From Roseobacter sp. GAI101 (lineage in GTDB: Bacteria > Pseudomonadota > Alphaproteobacteria > Rhodobacterales > Rhodobacteraceae): a stretch of DNA of 64,000 nt. The first letter of the stretch is position 1; each line of letters starts with the position of its first letter. The notes below the pieces were generated by a model. That model saw only the letters and a list, made by a program, of their open reading frames with translations. It ran no database searches and was not told the DNA's origin. Of the stretch, positions 9,381-18,506 are shown piece after piece. Location of the stretch: positions 875,456-939,455 of the forward strand of contig NZ_DS999213.1 in NCBI RefSeq assembly GCF_000156335.1, in the 5' to 3' direction. Position numbers and translations under genes: made by a program.

Positions 9381-9989
9381 ATGGAGATAGCACACACAAC
9401 CGACCATAGCGTGACCGATGATGTCCAAGGTTTAAGCCTTGGCATTTTCCTGTGCGGAATTGGCATTCATGTTCTGACGTCCGTTGGACTGATTACGGGC
9501 CAAACTGCCGGTTTGGCCGTGATCATCGCCTATCTGACAGGATATTCCTTTGGCATTGTGTTCTTTGCCATCAATCTGCCGTTCTATTTCATCGCTTACA
9601 AACGTCTGGGCATGGAATTTACCATCAAATCGCTTATTTCGGTCTCGCTCTTGTCCGTGGTGACGGAACTCCTCCCCCTTGGGTTCGTGATCCAGTCCCT
9701 CGATCCCGCGTTGGGTGCCGTAATTTTCGGATCGCTCGTGGGGTTGGGCCTGTTGGCCATGTTCCGCCACAACGGGTCATTGGGCGGGCTTGGCGTGATC
9801 GCGCTGCTCGTCCAGGATACCACCGGTTTCAAGGCCGGATGGGTGCAACTGATCACCGACGCGATCATCTTTACAGTGGCCTTGTTTCTGTTTCCTGCGA
9901 CGGTGGTCGTCTATTCGCTGCTGGGCGCGGTCGTGTTGAACCTGATTATCACCTTCAACCACCGCCGCGACAGATACATCGCAACCTAA
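9381..9989 (+). CDS. YitT-family membrane protein
   Basis: About 202 residues with five to six hydrophobic segments, of the YitT (DUF161) membrane family, function unknown. The GIHVLTSVGLITGQTAGLAVIIAYLTG region and the GSLGGLGVIALLVQ repeat-like segment are family-typical; the C-terminal DUF2179 domain of longer members is absent. Start is uncertain: GTG at 9372 would add three residues, and neither site has a clear Shine-Dalgarno. Confidence 0.82.
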   Translation: MEIAHTTDHSVTDDVQGLSLGIFLCGIGIHVLTSVGLITGQTAGLAVIIAYLTGYSFGIVFFAINLPFYFIAYKRLGMEFTIKSLISVSLLSVVTELLPLGFVIQSLDPALGAVIFGSLVGLGLLAMFRHNGSLGGLGVIALLVQDTTGFKAGWVQLITDAIIFTVALFLFPATVVVYSLLGAVVLNLIITFNHRRDRYIAT

Positions 9990-10000
9990 GGGCTTTGCCT

Positions 10001-10207
10001 CTATTGCCCGCGATTGTGTGTTTTGGCGTAAAGTCTGGCGATGATTCCGCTGGCGGTCTTTTCAAACAGACACGGGATTACAGCGTGGACAAGCGCGGCA
10101 CCGGCCGCGGCAAAAAGCAGCCCCGAGAATTTCAACGCAAACGCCATATGCTCTAGAAAGGTCTCGTTGACCTGTGCTGGATGGTCCAGAAAAACGCGAG
10201 AAATCAT
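10001..10207 (-). CDS. DUF6356-type small membrane protein
   Basis: A 68-residue protein with one hydrophobic helix (about residues 27-46). The pattern HPAQVNETFLEHMAFALKFSG followed by HAVIPCLFEKTASG fits DUF6356, a short family of unknown function common in Alphaproteobacteria. It is convergent with the YitT gene (12 nt) and transcribed away from lrp. Confidence 0.75.
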   Translation of the reverse strand: MISRVFLDHPAQVNETFLEHMAFALKFSGLLFAAAGAALVHAVIPCLFEKTASGIIARLYAKTHNRGQ

Positions 10208-10325
10208 CGGTCTGCTCCTGTCTGATACTTCTCAGACACCCTAGCAAGAACAGACAGGATATATGTCCCAAAATTTCTGACCTTCGGGATTGATGTAGGA
10301 TAAAATCAACGCCATTGTCCATTCC

Positions 10326-10784
10326 ATGAGACAATATGACACCACAGACCGCCGTATTCTGGATGAATTGCAACGCGACGCCAGCCAGTCCATGGATCAG
10401 ATCAGCGAACGCATCAACCTGTCGCGCAATGCCTGCTGGCGGCGCATCCGCGCCTTGGAGGAGGATGGTGTGATCACCGCCCGGGTGGCGCTGCTGGACC
10501 CGGACAAGCTGGGTCTGGGATTAACAGTGTTCATGCAGATCCGGACCAACGCCCACGAACCCGGCTGGCTTGAGACCTTTTCAAAGGCCACCAAATCCAT
10601 GCCAGAAATCCAAGGTGTATACCGCATGACCGGCGATCTGGATTATTTGATCCGCGCACGGGTTGCGGATATGGCGGGATATGACCGCTTGTATCAATCG
10701 CTGATCCGCCGGGTGACGCTCGCGGATGTCTCGGCCAGTTTCGTGATGGAAGAGATCAAGGAAACCACCGCGCTGCCGCTGTGA
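10326..10784 (+). CDS. Lrp/AsnC-family transcriptional regulator
   Basis: A 152-residue regulator with an N-terminal HTH (DRRILDELQRDASQSMDQISERINLSRNACWRRI is residues 7-40 approximately) and a C-terminal RAM/AsnC ligand domain (ITARVALLDPDKLGLGLTVF, YRMTGDLDYLIRARVADM). Such proteins usually sense amino acids. It precedes the SMR transporter by 16 nt on the same strand and may co-transcribe or control it. Confidence 0.92.
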   Translation: MRQYDTTDRRILDELQRDASQSMDQISERINLSRNACWRRIRALEEDGVITARVALLDPDKLGLGLTVFMQIRTNAHEPGWLETFSKATKSMPEIQGVYRMTGDLDYLIRARVADMAGYDRLYQSLIRRVTLADVSASFVMEEIKETTALPL

Positions 10785-10800
10785 AAAGGGAATTAAGTCA

Positions 10801-11130
10801 ATGCATTACCTGTGGCTCTTCATTGCGATCATATCCGAGACGTTGGGCACAACCGCCCTGCAGGCCTCGCAACAGTTCACACGGCTGTGGCCATCGGTCG
10901 GGGTGGTGGTATTCTACCTGATCTCGTTCTACTTCATGGCGCTGGCGCTCAAGGTAATGCCGGTGGGAATCGTCTATGCGATCTGGTCCGGTTTGGGGAT
11001 CGTGTGCATCGCCGGTATCGGCTATGTCATCTTCGGGCAAAAGCTGGACCTGCCTGCGCTGTTGGGTTTATTGATGATCATCGCGGGTATTTTGGTCATT
11101 CACCTGTTCTCGAACACCACAACCCACTGA
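10801..11130 (+). CDS. SMR-family multidrug efflux protein (EmrE-like)
   Basis: A 109-residue inner-membrane protein with four hydrophobic helices. The essential membrane Glu is in the first helix (IISETLGTTAL) and the dimer-interface motif is in GIVYAIWSGLGIV. SMR dimers export quaternary ammonium and similar cations by proton antiport. Its linkage to an Lrp-type regulator suggests a metabolite or polyamine-like substrate is possible; which one cannot be read. Confidence 0.92.
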   Translation: MHYLWLFIAIISETLGTTALQASQQFTRLWPSVGVVVFYLISFYFMALALKVMPVGIVYAIWSGLGIVCIAGIGYVIFGQKLDLPALLGLLMIIAGILVIHLFSNTTTH

Positions 11131-11258
11131 AACCTGCGTGACACGGCGTCTTGCGTGGCTTTAGGGCTGGCTTTCTGTGCCGCGTCACGGTATGCGCGGC
11201 GCAAATGCTGCGGTGCAATAGCGCGCGGCCCTGTTTCCTATTCAAAGGCTATCTCCTC

Positions 11259-13079
11259 ATGGACATGCGCAACATCGCAATCATCGCTCACGTTGACCAC
11301 GGCAAAACCACGCTGGTCGACGAACTTCTGAAACAATCCGGCACCTACCGTGAAAACCAGGCGACCACCGAACGCGCCATGGACAGCAACGATCTGGAAC
11401 GCGAACGCGGCATTACGATCTTTGCCAAACCCACGTCCGTGGAATGGAAGGGCCTGCGCATCAATATCGTAGACACCCCCGGCCACGCCGATTTCGGCGG
11501 CGAAGTTGAACGTATCCTGTCGATGGTTGATGGTGTGGTTCTGCTGGTCGATGCGGCCGAAGGCCCGATGCCACAGACGAAATTCGTGACCTCAAAGGCG
11601 CTTGCCCTTGGCCTCAAGCCCATCGTGGTGCTGAACAAGGTTGACAAGGGCGACGCCGAACCGGATCGCGCGTTGGACGAATGCTTCGACCTGTTCGCCA
11701 GCCTTGGTGCAAGCGACGAACAACTTGATTTCCCGCACATGTACGCTTCGGGCCGGAATGGCTGGGCAGATATGGAGCTTGACGGTCCGCGCAAGGACCT
11801 CTCTGCCCTGTTCGACCTGATCGTAGAACATGTTCAGGCCCCAAAGCAGCTCAAGGACATCGACAAGCCGTTTACCATGCTGGCAACCACATTGGGCGCT
11901 GACGCGTTCATCGGTCGTATGCTGACGGGCCGCGTCGAAACCGGCCAGTTAAAAACAGGCGAGCAAGTCAAGGCATTGTCCCGTGACGGCACGCTGATCG
12001 AAAATTTCCGCGTCACCAAAATCATGGCGTTCCGCGGCCTGAGCCAGCAGCCGATCGAAGTCGCCGAAGCAGGCGATATCGTATCCATCGCCGGGATGAG
12101 CAAAGCCACCGTGGCCGATAGTATCGTCGCCCCGTCGGTGAACACCGCCCTGCCCGCGCAGCCGATCGATCCGCCCACGATCACCATCACCTTCGGCATC
12201 AACGACAGCCCGCTTGCAGGCCGTGACGGCAAGAAAGTTCAGTCACGCGTCATCCGTGACCGTTTGATGAAAGAAGCCGAATCGAACGTGGCGATCAAGA
12301 TTTCCGACACGCCCGGCGGCGAAGCGTTTGAGGTTGCAGGTCGTGGCGAACTTCAGATGGGCGTTTTGATCGAAAACATGCGCCGCGAAGGCTTTGAGTT
12401 GTCGGTGTCCCGTCCTCAGGTTCTGTTCCGCGAAGGTGAGAACGGCGAGCGTCTTGAGCCCGTCGAAGAAGTCACAATCGACGTGGATGATGAATATTCC
12501 GGCGCCGTGATCGAGAAGATCACCGGCCCCCGCAAAGGCGAACTGGCCGAGATGAAGCCAGCCGGTGCCGGCAAGACCCGCATTATCGCGCTGGTCCCGT
12601 CGCGCGGCCTGATCGGGTATCACGGCGAGTTCCTGACCGACACCCGCGGCACGGGCGTCTTGAACCGCGTATTCCACAGCTGGGCACCGCATAAGGGCGC
12701 AATCCCCGGTCGTCGTGCCGGCGTTTTGATTTCGATGGAAAACGGCACGTCAGTTTCCTATGCGCTCTGGAAACTGGAAGACCGCGGCAAGTTCTTTATC
12801 GGCGCACAGGAAGCCGTTTATCAGGGCATGATTATCGGGGAACACAGCCGTGAAAATGACCTTGAAGTGAACCCGTTGAAGGGCAAGCAGCTGACCAACG
12901 TGCGTGCTTCCGGTACGGACGAAGCCGTGCGCCTGACGACACCGGTGACGCTGACATTGGAGCAGGCAATCGCCTATATCGACGATGATGAACTGGTAGA
13001 AGTCACGCCAAACGCGATTCGTCTGCGTAAACGCTATCTGGACCCGCACGAGCGTAAGCGGATGGCAAAGTCCGCCTAA
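11259..13079 (+). CDS. typA: Ribosome-associated GTPase TypA/BipA
   Basis: A 606-residue translational GTPase that helps 50S ribosome assembly and stress translation. G1 [10 protein letters not shown]2 ERERGIT, G3 [11 protein letters not shown] and G4 NKVDKGDA are intact, followed by the EF-G-like domains and the BipA-specific C-terminal domain. The ATG at 11259 ([15 protein letters not shown]) gives the standard family length; the frame extends upstream to 11151 without homology. Confidence 0.97.
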   Translation: MDMRNIAIIAHVDHGKTTLVDELLKQSGTYRENQATTERAMDSNDLERERGITIFAKPTSVEWKGLRINIVDTPGHADFGGEVERILSMVDGVVLLVDAAEGPMPQTKFVTSKALALGLKPIVVLNKVDKGDAEPDRALDECFDLFASLGASDEQLDFPHMYASGRNGWADMELDGPRKDLSALFDLIVEHVQAPKQLKDIDKPFTMLATTLGADAFIGRMLTGRVETGQLKTGEQVKALSRDGTLIENFRVTKIMAFRGLSQQPIEVAEAGDIVSIAGMSKATVADSIVAPSVNTALPAQPIDPPTITITFGINDSPLAGRDGKKVQSRVIRDRLMKEAESNVAIKISDTPGGEAFEVAGRGELQMGVLIENMRREGFELSVSRPQVLFREGENGERLEPVEEVTIDVDDEYSGAVIEKITGPRKGELAEMKPAGAGKTRIIALVPSRGLIGYHGEFLTDTRGTGVLNRVFHSWAPHKGAIPGRRAGVLISMENGTSVSYALWKLEDRGKFFIGAQEAVYQGMIIGEHSRENDLEVNPLKGKQLTNVRASGTDEAVRLTTPVTLTLEQAIAYIDDDELVEVTPNAIRLRKRYLDPHERKRMAKSA

Positions 13080-13091
13080 GCGACTGTCGGA

Positions 13092-13120
13092 CTGGGGCTA
13101 GCCCCAGACCCCAGGATTTT
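13092..13120. repeat. Dispersed GGGGC-palindrome repeat (copy 1)
   Basis: Perfect palindrome CTGGGGCTAGCCCCAG (13092-13107) followed by ACCCCAGGATTTT, 13 nt after typA. The same arrangement occurs after the ureohydrolase gene at 38160-38190. It probably acts as a terminator hairpin or is a Rhodobacteraceae intergenic repeat. Confidence 0.7.
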
Positions 13121-13554
13121 AGACCATTTGGAATTGGGGGGCTTTGGGCCTCCCTTTTTCGTTGGGGCTGGCCGCAGGTGAGTTTGAAGGATTTATCGGA
13201 GCCAAGATGATGGCGACGGTCGCATTTTTCGGCACAGGCGGGACATGGTCAGTGTCTTTTCGGGTGACGCGAATACATCCCGCGATATTCCCGTTACCGG
13301 AGCGGCGATCAGAAACGTGGCTATGGCCGGTCGATGTTTTCTGAGCCTTGGCGTTGATCAGCGCAAAGGCTTGGGTAGTACCCGTCGAAAAGGTCAGAAG
13401 TATGATCAGATTTGGCTGCGCTACCGCGCCAATCAGGCCGCAGATAAGTTTATGCCTTGGCCCATGTTAAGAACGGGCCAAGGCATGGCTAAAGACTAAT
13501 TATTTAGCTTGAGATGGCGGATAAGGCCGCGCCATCCATACCGAACAGTCTGCC
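13121..13554. other. Intergenic region with a 12-bp hairpin
   Basis: No convincing gene. Open frames here (13144-13344, 13245-13499 on plus) lack ribosome sites and similarity. A perfect 12-bp inverted repeat, ATGCCTTGGCCC / GGGCCAAGGCAT (13452-13463 and 13475-13486, 11-nt loop), lies about 70 nt beyond the DUF1330 stop and may terminate the minus-strand alaS transcript, although no T-tract follows. Confidence 0.5.
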
Positions 13555-13842
13555 TTATTCGTCGATCTCGATAACCATCAGCTCACGCTCGGAGGCACCC
13601 TTGGCGTGGGCAAGAGCCTCTTGGTATGCGTCAGAGTTATAGCAGGCGACGGCCTCCTCCAGGGATGGGAAGCGGGCGACGACATTGCGGGGGCGTTCTT
13701 TGCCCTCGAGCTGCACGAAGCGCGCCCCGCGGGCGAGGAACTTGCCGCCGTGATCCGCAATCGCGGGGCCGGCAAGTTTGGCGTATTTACCATAGGCATC
13801 GTCGTCGGTGACGGTGACGTGGGCGATCCAGAGTGCTGGCAT
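13555..13842 (-). CDS. DUF1330 family protein
   Basis: A 95-residue dimeric ferredoxin-fold protein of the DUF1330 family, function unknown. Family blocks: YAKLAGPAIADHGGKFLARG, NVVARFPSLEEAVACYNSDAYQEAL and a final ELMVIEIDE. It starts 4 nt after the alaS stop, so it is in the alaS transcript. A broken relative lies at 51011-51333. Confidence 0.88.
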   Translation of the reverse strand: MPALWIAHVTVTDDDAYGKYAKLAGPAIADHGGKFLARGARFVQLEGKERPRNVVARFPSLEEAVACYNSDAYQEALAHAKGASERELMVIEIDE

Positions 13843-13846
13843 GGGA

Positions 13847-16504
13847 TTATCCTTTCAAGATGGATTCGGCGGCCGCGATGGCCGCATCTGCATTTGCGAC
13901 GTCCTTGGCCCCGCCTTGGGCCATGTCAGGACGGCCACCGCCACCCTTGCCACCCAATTCAGCCACAGCCGCTTTGGCGATGTCGACCGCCGAAACCTGC
14001 GACGTCAGATCGGCGGTCACGCCTGCGGCAACCGCCGCCTTGCCGTCGGCATCCGCGATCAAAAGCACGACACCGCTACCAAGCTTGGCCTTGTATTCAT
14101 CGACCAAGGCAGGCAGGTCCTTGCCCGTGACGCCCGATAGAACTTGTGCCATGAATTTCATGCCGTTCACATCGCGTGCTTCGGGGGCGGCAGCGCCACC
14201 ACCGGACATAGCCAGTTCGCGGCGCAATTGCGCAACTTCGTTTGCCAGGGCACGGCGTTCGTCCAGCAGCGCGCGGACGCGGTCAGGCACATCGGCGGTC
14301 GAGGTTTTCAGCTCTGCTGCGACACGCGACAGGGCGGTTTCCTGGGCGCGCAGCCATGACAGCGCTTCGGTACCGGTCAGAGCCTCGATCCGGCGCACAC
14401 CGGAACTGCTTGAACTGTCGCCCAGCAGGACGAAGGCACCGATGTCCCCCGTCTGGCGCACATGGGTACCGCCGCAAAGTTCGAGCGAATAGGTGGATTT
14501 ATCCGCGCCCTTGCCGGATCCGGGCTGACGCCCCATTGACACGACACGCACTTCGTCACCATATTTTTCGCCAAACAAGGCCTGAGCCCCCAAGCCACGA
14601 GCGTCATCCGGGGTCATGATGCGTGTCTCGACCGGCGCATTCTGCCGGATGTAGGTGTTTACCTCTTGTTCAACCTGGGCCAGTTCCTCAGCGCTCATCG
14701 GGCTGTTGTGGCTGTAGTCAAAGCGCAGACGGTCGGCTGCATTCAGCGACCCGCGCTGTGCCACGTGATCGCCAAGCGCATTGCGCAACGCTTCGTGCAG
14801 CAAGTGCGTTGCCGAATGGTTGGCACGGATGGAGGTGCGGCGGGCGTGATCAACGTCGAGCACGGCGGCCTGGCCAGTGGTGATGGTGCCCTCGGTCACA
14901 TCGCCGAAGTGAATGAACACACCAGCGGTCTTGCGGGTGTCGGTGACGGTCACGCTGCCGGTTTCAGTCTTGATCAGGCCGGTGTCGCCCACCTGCCCGC
15001 CGCTTTCCGCATAAAATGGCGTCTGGTTCAGCGCGATCTGAACCTTGTCACCTGTCTTGGCAGCATCGACCTGAGCGCCATCCTGGATCAGTGCCACGAT
15101 CTGGCCTTCGGCCGTTTCGGTATCATAGCCAAGAAAATCTGTCGTGCCGGCGTTTTCAGCAACATCGAACCAGACTGTCGCATCCGCCGCCTCGCCCGAG
15201 CCGGACCATGCGGCACGCGCCAATGCCTTCTGTTTTTCCATCGCGGCACTGAAGCCTTCGAGGTCCACGCTCCGATCCTGTTCCCGCAATGCATCTTGGG
15301 TCAGATCGACAGGAAAACCGTAGGTGTCATACAGCTTGAACGCCGCTTCACCAGAAAGGTTGGCACCTTCGGGAAGGCCCTTCAGTTCGTCGTCCAGCAG
15401 TTTAAGGCCGCGGTCTAGGGTCTTTTTGAAACGGGTTTCTTCCAAAAGAAGGGTTTCGGTGATCAGCGACTGGGCCTGCCCAAGCTCCGGGTAGGCCCCG
15501 CCCATCTGGCGCACCAGTTCGGGTACCAATCGGTGCATCAGCGGGTCCTGAATTCCCAACAGATGCGCATGGCGCATGGCGCGGCGCATGATCCGGCGCA
15601 GCACATATCCACGCCCGTCATTGGACGGCATCACCCCGTCGGCAATCAGAAACGACGTCGACCGCAGGTGATCCGCGATCACGCGGTGATGGGTCTTGCC
15701 AGGTCCGTCAGGGTCGGTGTTGGACGCATTCGCGCTGGCCAGGATCAGATTGCGCATCAGATCGGTTGCATAGTTGTCGTTGGTGCCTTGCAGCAATGCG
15801 GCAACCCGTTCGATCCCCATACCGGTATCAATCGACTGGTTTGGCAACGGCTTGCGCGTGCCGTCGGGGAATTGTTCGTATTGCATGAAAACGAGATTCC
15901 AGATTTCGACGAAACGGTCGCCATCTTCTTCGGGAGAGCCCGGAGGCCCGCCCCAGATGTGGTCACCGTGGTCGTAGAAGATCTCGGAACAGGGGCCGCA
16001 CGGGCCCGTGGGTCCCATCATCCAGAAATTGTCATCGGTCGCGATCCGGATGATGCGCTCATCCGGCAGGCCCGCGACTTTTTTCCAGATATCTGCGGCC
16101 TCATCGTCTGTGTGATAGACGGTGACGTAGAGGCGCTTGGGGTCGATGCCGAATTCCTTGGTGATCAGTTCCCAGGAAAAGGCAATTGCCTCGGCCTTGA
16201 AATAATCACCAAAGCTGAAATTCCCCAGCATCTCAAAGAAGGTATGATGCCGCGCCGTATAGCCGACATTGTCGAGGTCATTGTGCTTGCCGCCCGCGCG
16301 CACACATTTTTGCGCAGTTGTGGCACGTTTGTAATCACGCGTCTCGACACCGGTGAACAGGTTTTTGAACTGCACCATGCCCGAGTTTGCAAACATCAGC
16401 GTCGGGTCATTTCGCGGGACCAGCGGGCTGGAGGGCTGGACGGAATGGCCGTGCCGTTCAAAGTATCCCAAAAAGGTTGAGCGGATATCGTTTAGCGTCT
16501 TCAT
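13847..16504 (-). CDS. alaS: Alanine-tRNA ligase
   Basis: An 885-residue class II aminoacyl-tRNA synthetase charging tRNA-Ala. The N-terminal [20 protein letters not shown] and catalytic core ([17 protein letters not shown]), the zinc/editing motifs [11 protein letters not shown] and [11 protein letters not shown], and the C-terminal Gly-rich C-Ala domain ([15 protein letters not shown]) are all present. The start at 16504 follows the family N-terminus; the frame extends 66 nt further without similarity. It lies downstream of recA on the same strand with a terminator between, and is followed by DUF1330. Confidence 0.97.
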   Translation of the reverse strand: MKTLNDIRSTFLGYFERHGHSVQPSSPLVPRNDPTLMFANSGMVQFKNLFTGVETRDYKRATTAQKCVRAGGKHNDLDNVGYTARHHTFFEMLGNFSFGDYFKAEAIAFSWELITKEFGIDPKRLYVTVYHTDDEAADIWKKVAGLPDERIIRIATDDNFWMMGPTGPCGPCSEIFYDHGDHIWGGPPGSPEEDGDRFVEIWNLVFMQYEQFPDGTRKPLPNQSIDTGMGIERVAALLQGTNDNYATDLMRNLILASANASNTDPDGPGKTHHRVIADHLRSTSFLIADGVMPSNDGRGYVLRRIMRRAMRHAHLLGIQDPLMHRLVPELVRQMGGAYPELGQAQSLITETLLLEETRFKKTLDRGLKLLDDELKGLPEGANLSGEAAFKLYDTYGFPVDLTQDALREQDRSVDLEGFSAAMEKQKALARAAWSGSGEAADATVWFDVAENAGTTDFLGYDTETAEGQIVALIQDGAQVDAAKTGDKVQIALNQTPFYAESGGQVGDTGLIKTETGSVTVTDTRKTAGVFIHFGDVTEGTITTGQAAVLDVDHARRTSIRANHSATHLLHEALRNALGDHVAQRGSLNAADRLRFDYSHNSPMSAEELAQVEQEVNTYIRQNAPVETRIMTPDDARGLGAQALFGEKYGDEVRVVSMGRQPGSGKGADKSTYSLELCGGTHVRQTGDIGAFVLLGDSSSSSGVRRIEALTGTEALSWLRAQETALSRVAAELKTSTADVPDRVRALLDERRALANEVAQLRRELAMSGGGAAAPEARDVNGMKFMAQVLSGVTGKDLPALVDEYKAKLGSGVVLLIADADGKAAVAAGVTADLTSQVSAVDIAKAAVAELGGKGGGGRPDMAQGGAKDVANADAAIAAAESILKG

Positions 16505-16584
16505 ATGCGGGGCCTTTCGAGGGGCAAATGGGTTGCATATCAAATAGCTGTGCAGATGCGCACTGTCCACAGGGGGGCCGCATG

Positions 16585-16615
16585 AAAAAGGGCGCGCCGA
16601 AGTGGCACGCCCTTT
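16585..16615 (-). terminator. recA terminator
   Basis: On the minus strand AAAGGGCGTGCC / GGCGCGCCCTTT forms a 12-bp stem with one mismatch and a 5-nt loop, followed by further T residues. It sits between recA and alaS. Confidence 0.88.
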
Positions 16616-16636
16616 GAAAATGTCCCGGCTTTGGGA

Positions 16637-17707
16637 TCAAGCTTCGAGAATATCGATATCGTCTTTCTCTGAGCCGTCGAAATCCAGACCGTGGGCGGCG
16701 CGAATCTTGTCCTCGATCTCCATCGCCATGGCTTCGTTTTCTCTCAGAAAGGTCTTGGCGTTCTCGCGCCCCTGCCCGATCCGTTCGTCGCCATAGCTGA
16801 ACCACGACCCCGACTTGTCGACCACGCCTGCCTTGACACCCAAGTCCAGCAGTTCGCCCATTTTCGAGATGCCTTCGCCATACATGATGTCGAATTCGAC
16901 CTGTTTGAAAGGGGCCGCGACCTTGTTCTTCACGATCTTGACGCGGGTTGCGTTGCCGACGACCTCGTCCCGGTCTTTCAGCGCGCCGATACGGCGGATA
17001 TCCAGACGCACGGAGGAATAGAATTTCAACGCGTTACCGCCGGACGTGGTTTCGGGTGACCCGAACATGACGCCGATCTTCATCCGGATCTGGTTGATGA
17101 AAATGACCATGCAATTCGAACGGCTGATCGATCCGGTCAGCTTGCGCATCGCCTGCGACATCAGTCGCGCCTGAACGCCGACCGAACTGTCGCCCATATC
17201 GCCTTCAAGTTCGGACTTGGGTGTCAATGCCGCCACGGAATCGACCACGACCATGTTCACCGCGCCGGAGCGCACCAGCGTATCCACGATCTCGAGCGCC
17301 TGTTCACCGGTATCGGGCTGCGAGATCAGCAATTCGTCGATGTCGACGCCCAATTTCCTTGCGTATTGCGGGTCAAGCGCGTGTTCCGCATCGACAAAGG
17401 CGCAAACGCCCCCCGCCTTCTGCTGCTCTGCCACGCAATGCAGTGTCAGCGTGGTCTTGCCCGAGCTTTCGGGGCCATAAATCTCGATGATCCGGCCCAT
17501 CGGCAAACCACCGATGCCCAATGCGATATCGAGCCCGAGCGACCCCGTCGAGCTTGACTTGATGTCCTGAATGGCACCAGGGGCACCAAGTTTCATGATC
17601 GACCCCTTGCCGAACTGGCGTTCAATCTGTGCCAGCGCGCTGTCGAGGGCTTTTTGCTTTTCAGCTTGTTTCTTGTTGTCCATTGTCAAAAGATCTGCCG
17701 TTGCCAT
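16637..17707 (-). CDS. recA: Recombinase RecA
   Basis: DNA strand-exchange protein and SOS co-protease, 356 residues. Walker [11 protein letters not shown], Walker B region [22 protein letters not shown], loop L2 around [20 protein letters not shown], and the acidic C-terminus ([13 protein letters not shown]) are intact. Two in-frame starts (MATADLL and [10 protein letters not shown], 24 nt apart) are possible; the longer is listed. A LexA box lies 68 nt upstream, so SOS control is expected. Confidence 0.97.
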   Translation of the reverse strand: MATADLLTMDNKKQAEKQKALDSALAQIERQFGKGSIMKLGAPGAIQDIKSSSTGSLGLDIALGIGGLPMGRIIEIYGPESSGKTTLTLHCVAEQQKAGGVCAFVDAEHALDPQYARKLGVDIDELLISQPDTGEQALEIVDTLVRSGAVNMVVVDSVAALTPKSELEGDMGDSSVGVQARLMSQAMRKLTGSISRSNCMVIFINQIRMKIGVMFGSPETTSGGNALKFYSSVRLDIRRIGALKDRDEVVGNATRVKIVKNKVAAPFKQVEFDIMYGEGISKMGELLDLGVKAGVVDKSGSWFSYGDERIGQGRENAKTFLRENEAMAMEIEDKIRAAHGLDFDGSEKDDIDILEA

Positions 17708-17774
17708 GATAGGTTATCCCCTTAGTGTCACAGTGGCCCGCAAGCTGCAATCGCCGCCAGCGCCACACGCATTT

Positions 17775-17789
17775 GTTCTTCTTACGTTC
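17775..17789. promoter_or_regulatory. LexA/SOS box of recA
   Basis: GTTC-TTCTTAC-GTTC is a perfect alphaproteobacterial LexA site (GTTC-N7-GTTC), 68 nt upstream of the recA start. Confidence 0.9.
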
Positions 17790-17912
17790 TATATGAGACC
17801 AAAAGAAGAACATTTCAATCGATTTGTTTATGGTTCCATCTTTTAGCCTAAGTGATTAAAAAGTGGTGTACGGCTTCAAGGTTTGTCGCGTCGAGAAAAG
17901 GGGTTCGTGTAA

Positions 17913-18506
17913 ATGCTTGTTTTCTTTAAGGAACGTTTGGCGTTTCTGTCCGTTCCCAAGACCGGAACGACAGCCTATGAAACGGCCCTCGCCCCGCGTG
18001 CAGACATGGTGATCTCAGAGCCGCCAATGCTGAAGCATGCGCCGGTCTATCGCTACAACCGGTTCGTGCGGCCCATGTTTCTGAAGGTATGCGACGCAGA
18101 GCTTGAATTGATGGCGGTGATGCGAGAGCCGATCAGCTGGCTGGGCAGTTGGTACCGGTATCGCCGCCGGCCTTTCATGCAGGGCAAGCCGAATGCGACC
18201 TTTGATGTGACCTTTGACGAGTTCATATTGGCTTATATGAAAGGGAAAAAGCCTGGATTTGCCGATGTCGGCAGCCAGTTGAACTTTATGGCAGCGCAAC
18301 CCAATGGGACCGGCATCACCCATTATTTTCGCTACGAAGACCAACCAAGGCTTCAGGCATTCCTGCAAGACAGGCTGGGCGTCACATTGGATCTGAAGCG
18401 CGAAAACGAGTCGCCCAAGATGGAATTGTCATTATCTGCGGACGTCGAAGACCGCTTTCGCCGGAAGTTCGCCGAGGAATTCGCGCTTTACGATTCGATT
18501 CCCTGA
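17913..18506 (+). CDS. Sulfotransferase-like protein
   Basis: A 197-residue protein with a PAPS-binding-type N-terminus (AFLSVPKTGTTAYETAL) and a second block MAVMREPISWLGSWYRYRR typical of sulfotransferase-family P-loop proteins. Members in Rhodobacteraceae are sometimes mislabelled gamma-glutamyl kinase. Acceptor unknown. It is convergent with cckA, the two stop codons being adjacent without a spacer. Confidence 0.75.
   Translation: MLVFFKERLAFLSVPKTGTTAYETALAPRADMVISEPPMLKHAPVYRYNRFVRPMFLKVCDAELELMAVMREPISWLGSWYRYRRRPFMQGKPNATFDVTFDEFILAYMKGKKPGFADVGSQLNFMAAQPNGTGITHYFRYEDQPRLQAFLQDRLGVTLDLKRENESPKMELSLSADVEDRFRRKFAEEFALYDSIP

Noticed and set aside
13130..13434. Minus-strand frame without start codon that reads like a short exported protein
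   Set aside because: No ATG, GTG or TTG and no ribosome site; open length is expected by chance at this GC content.
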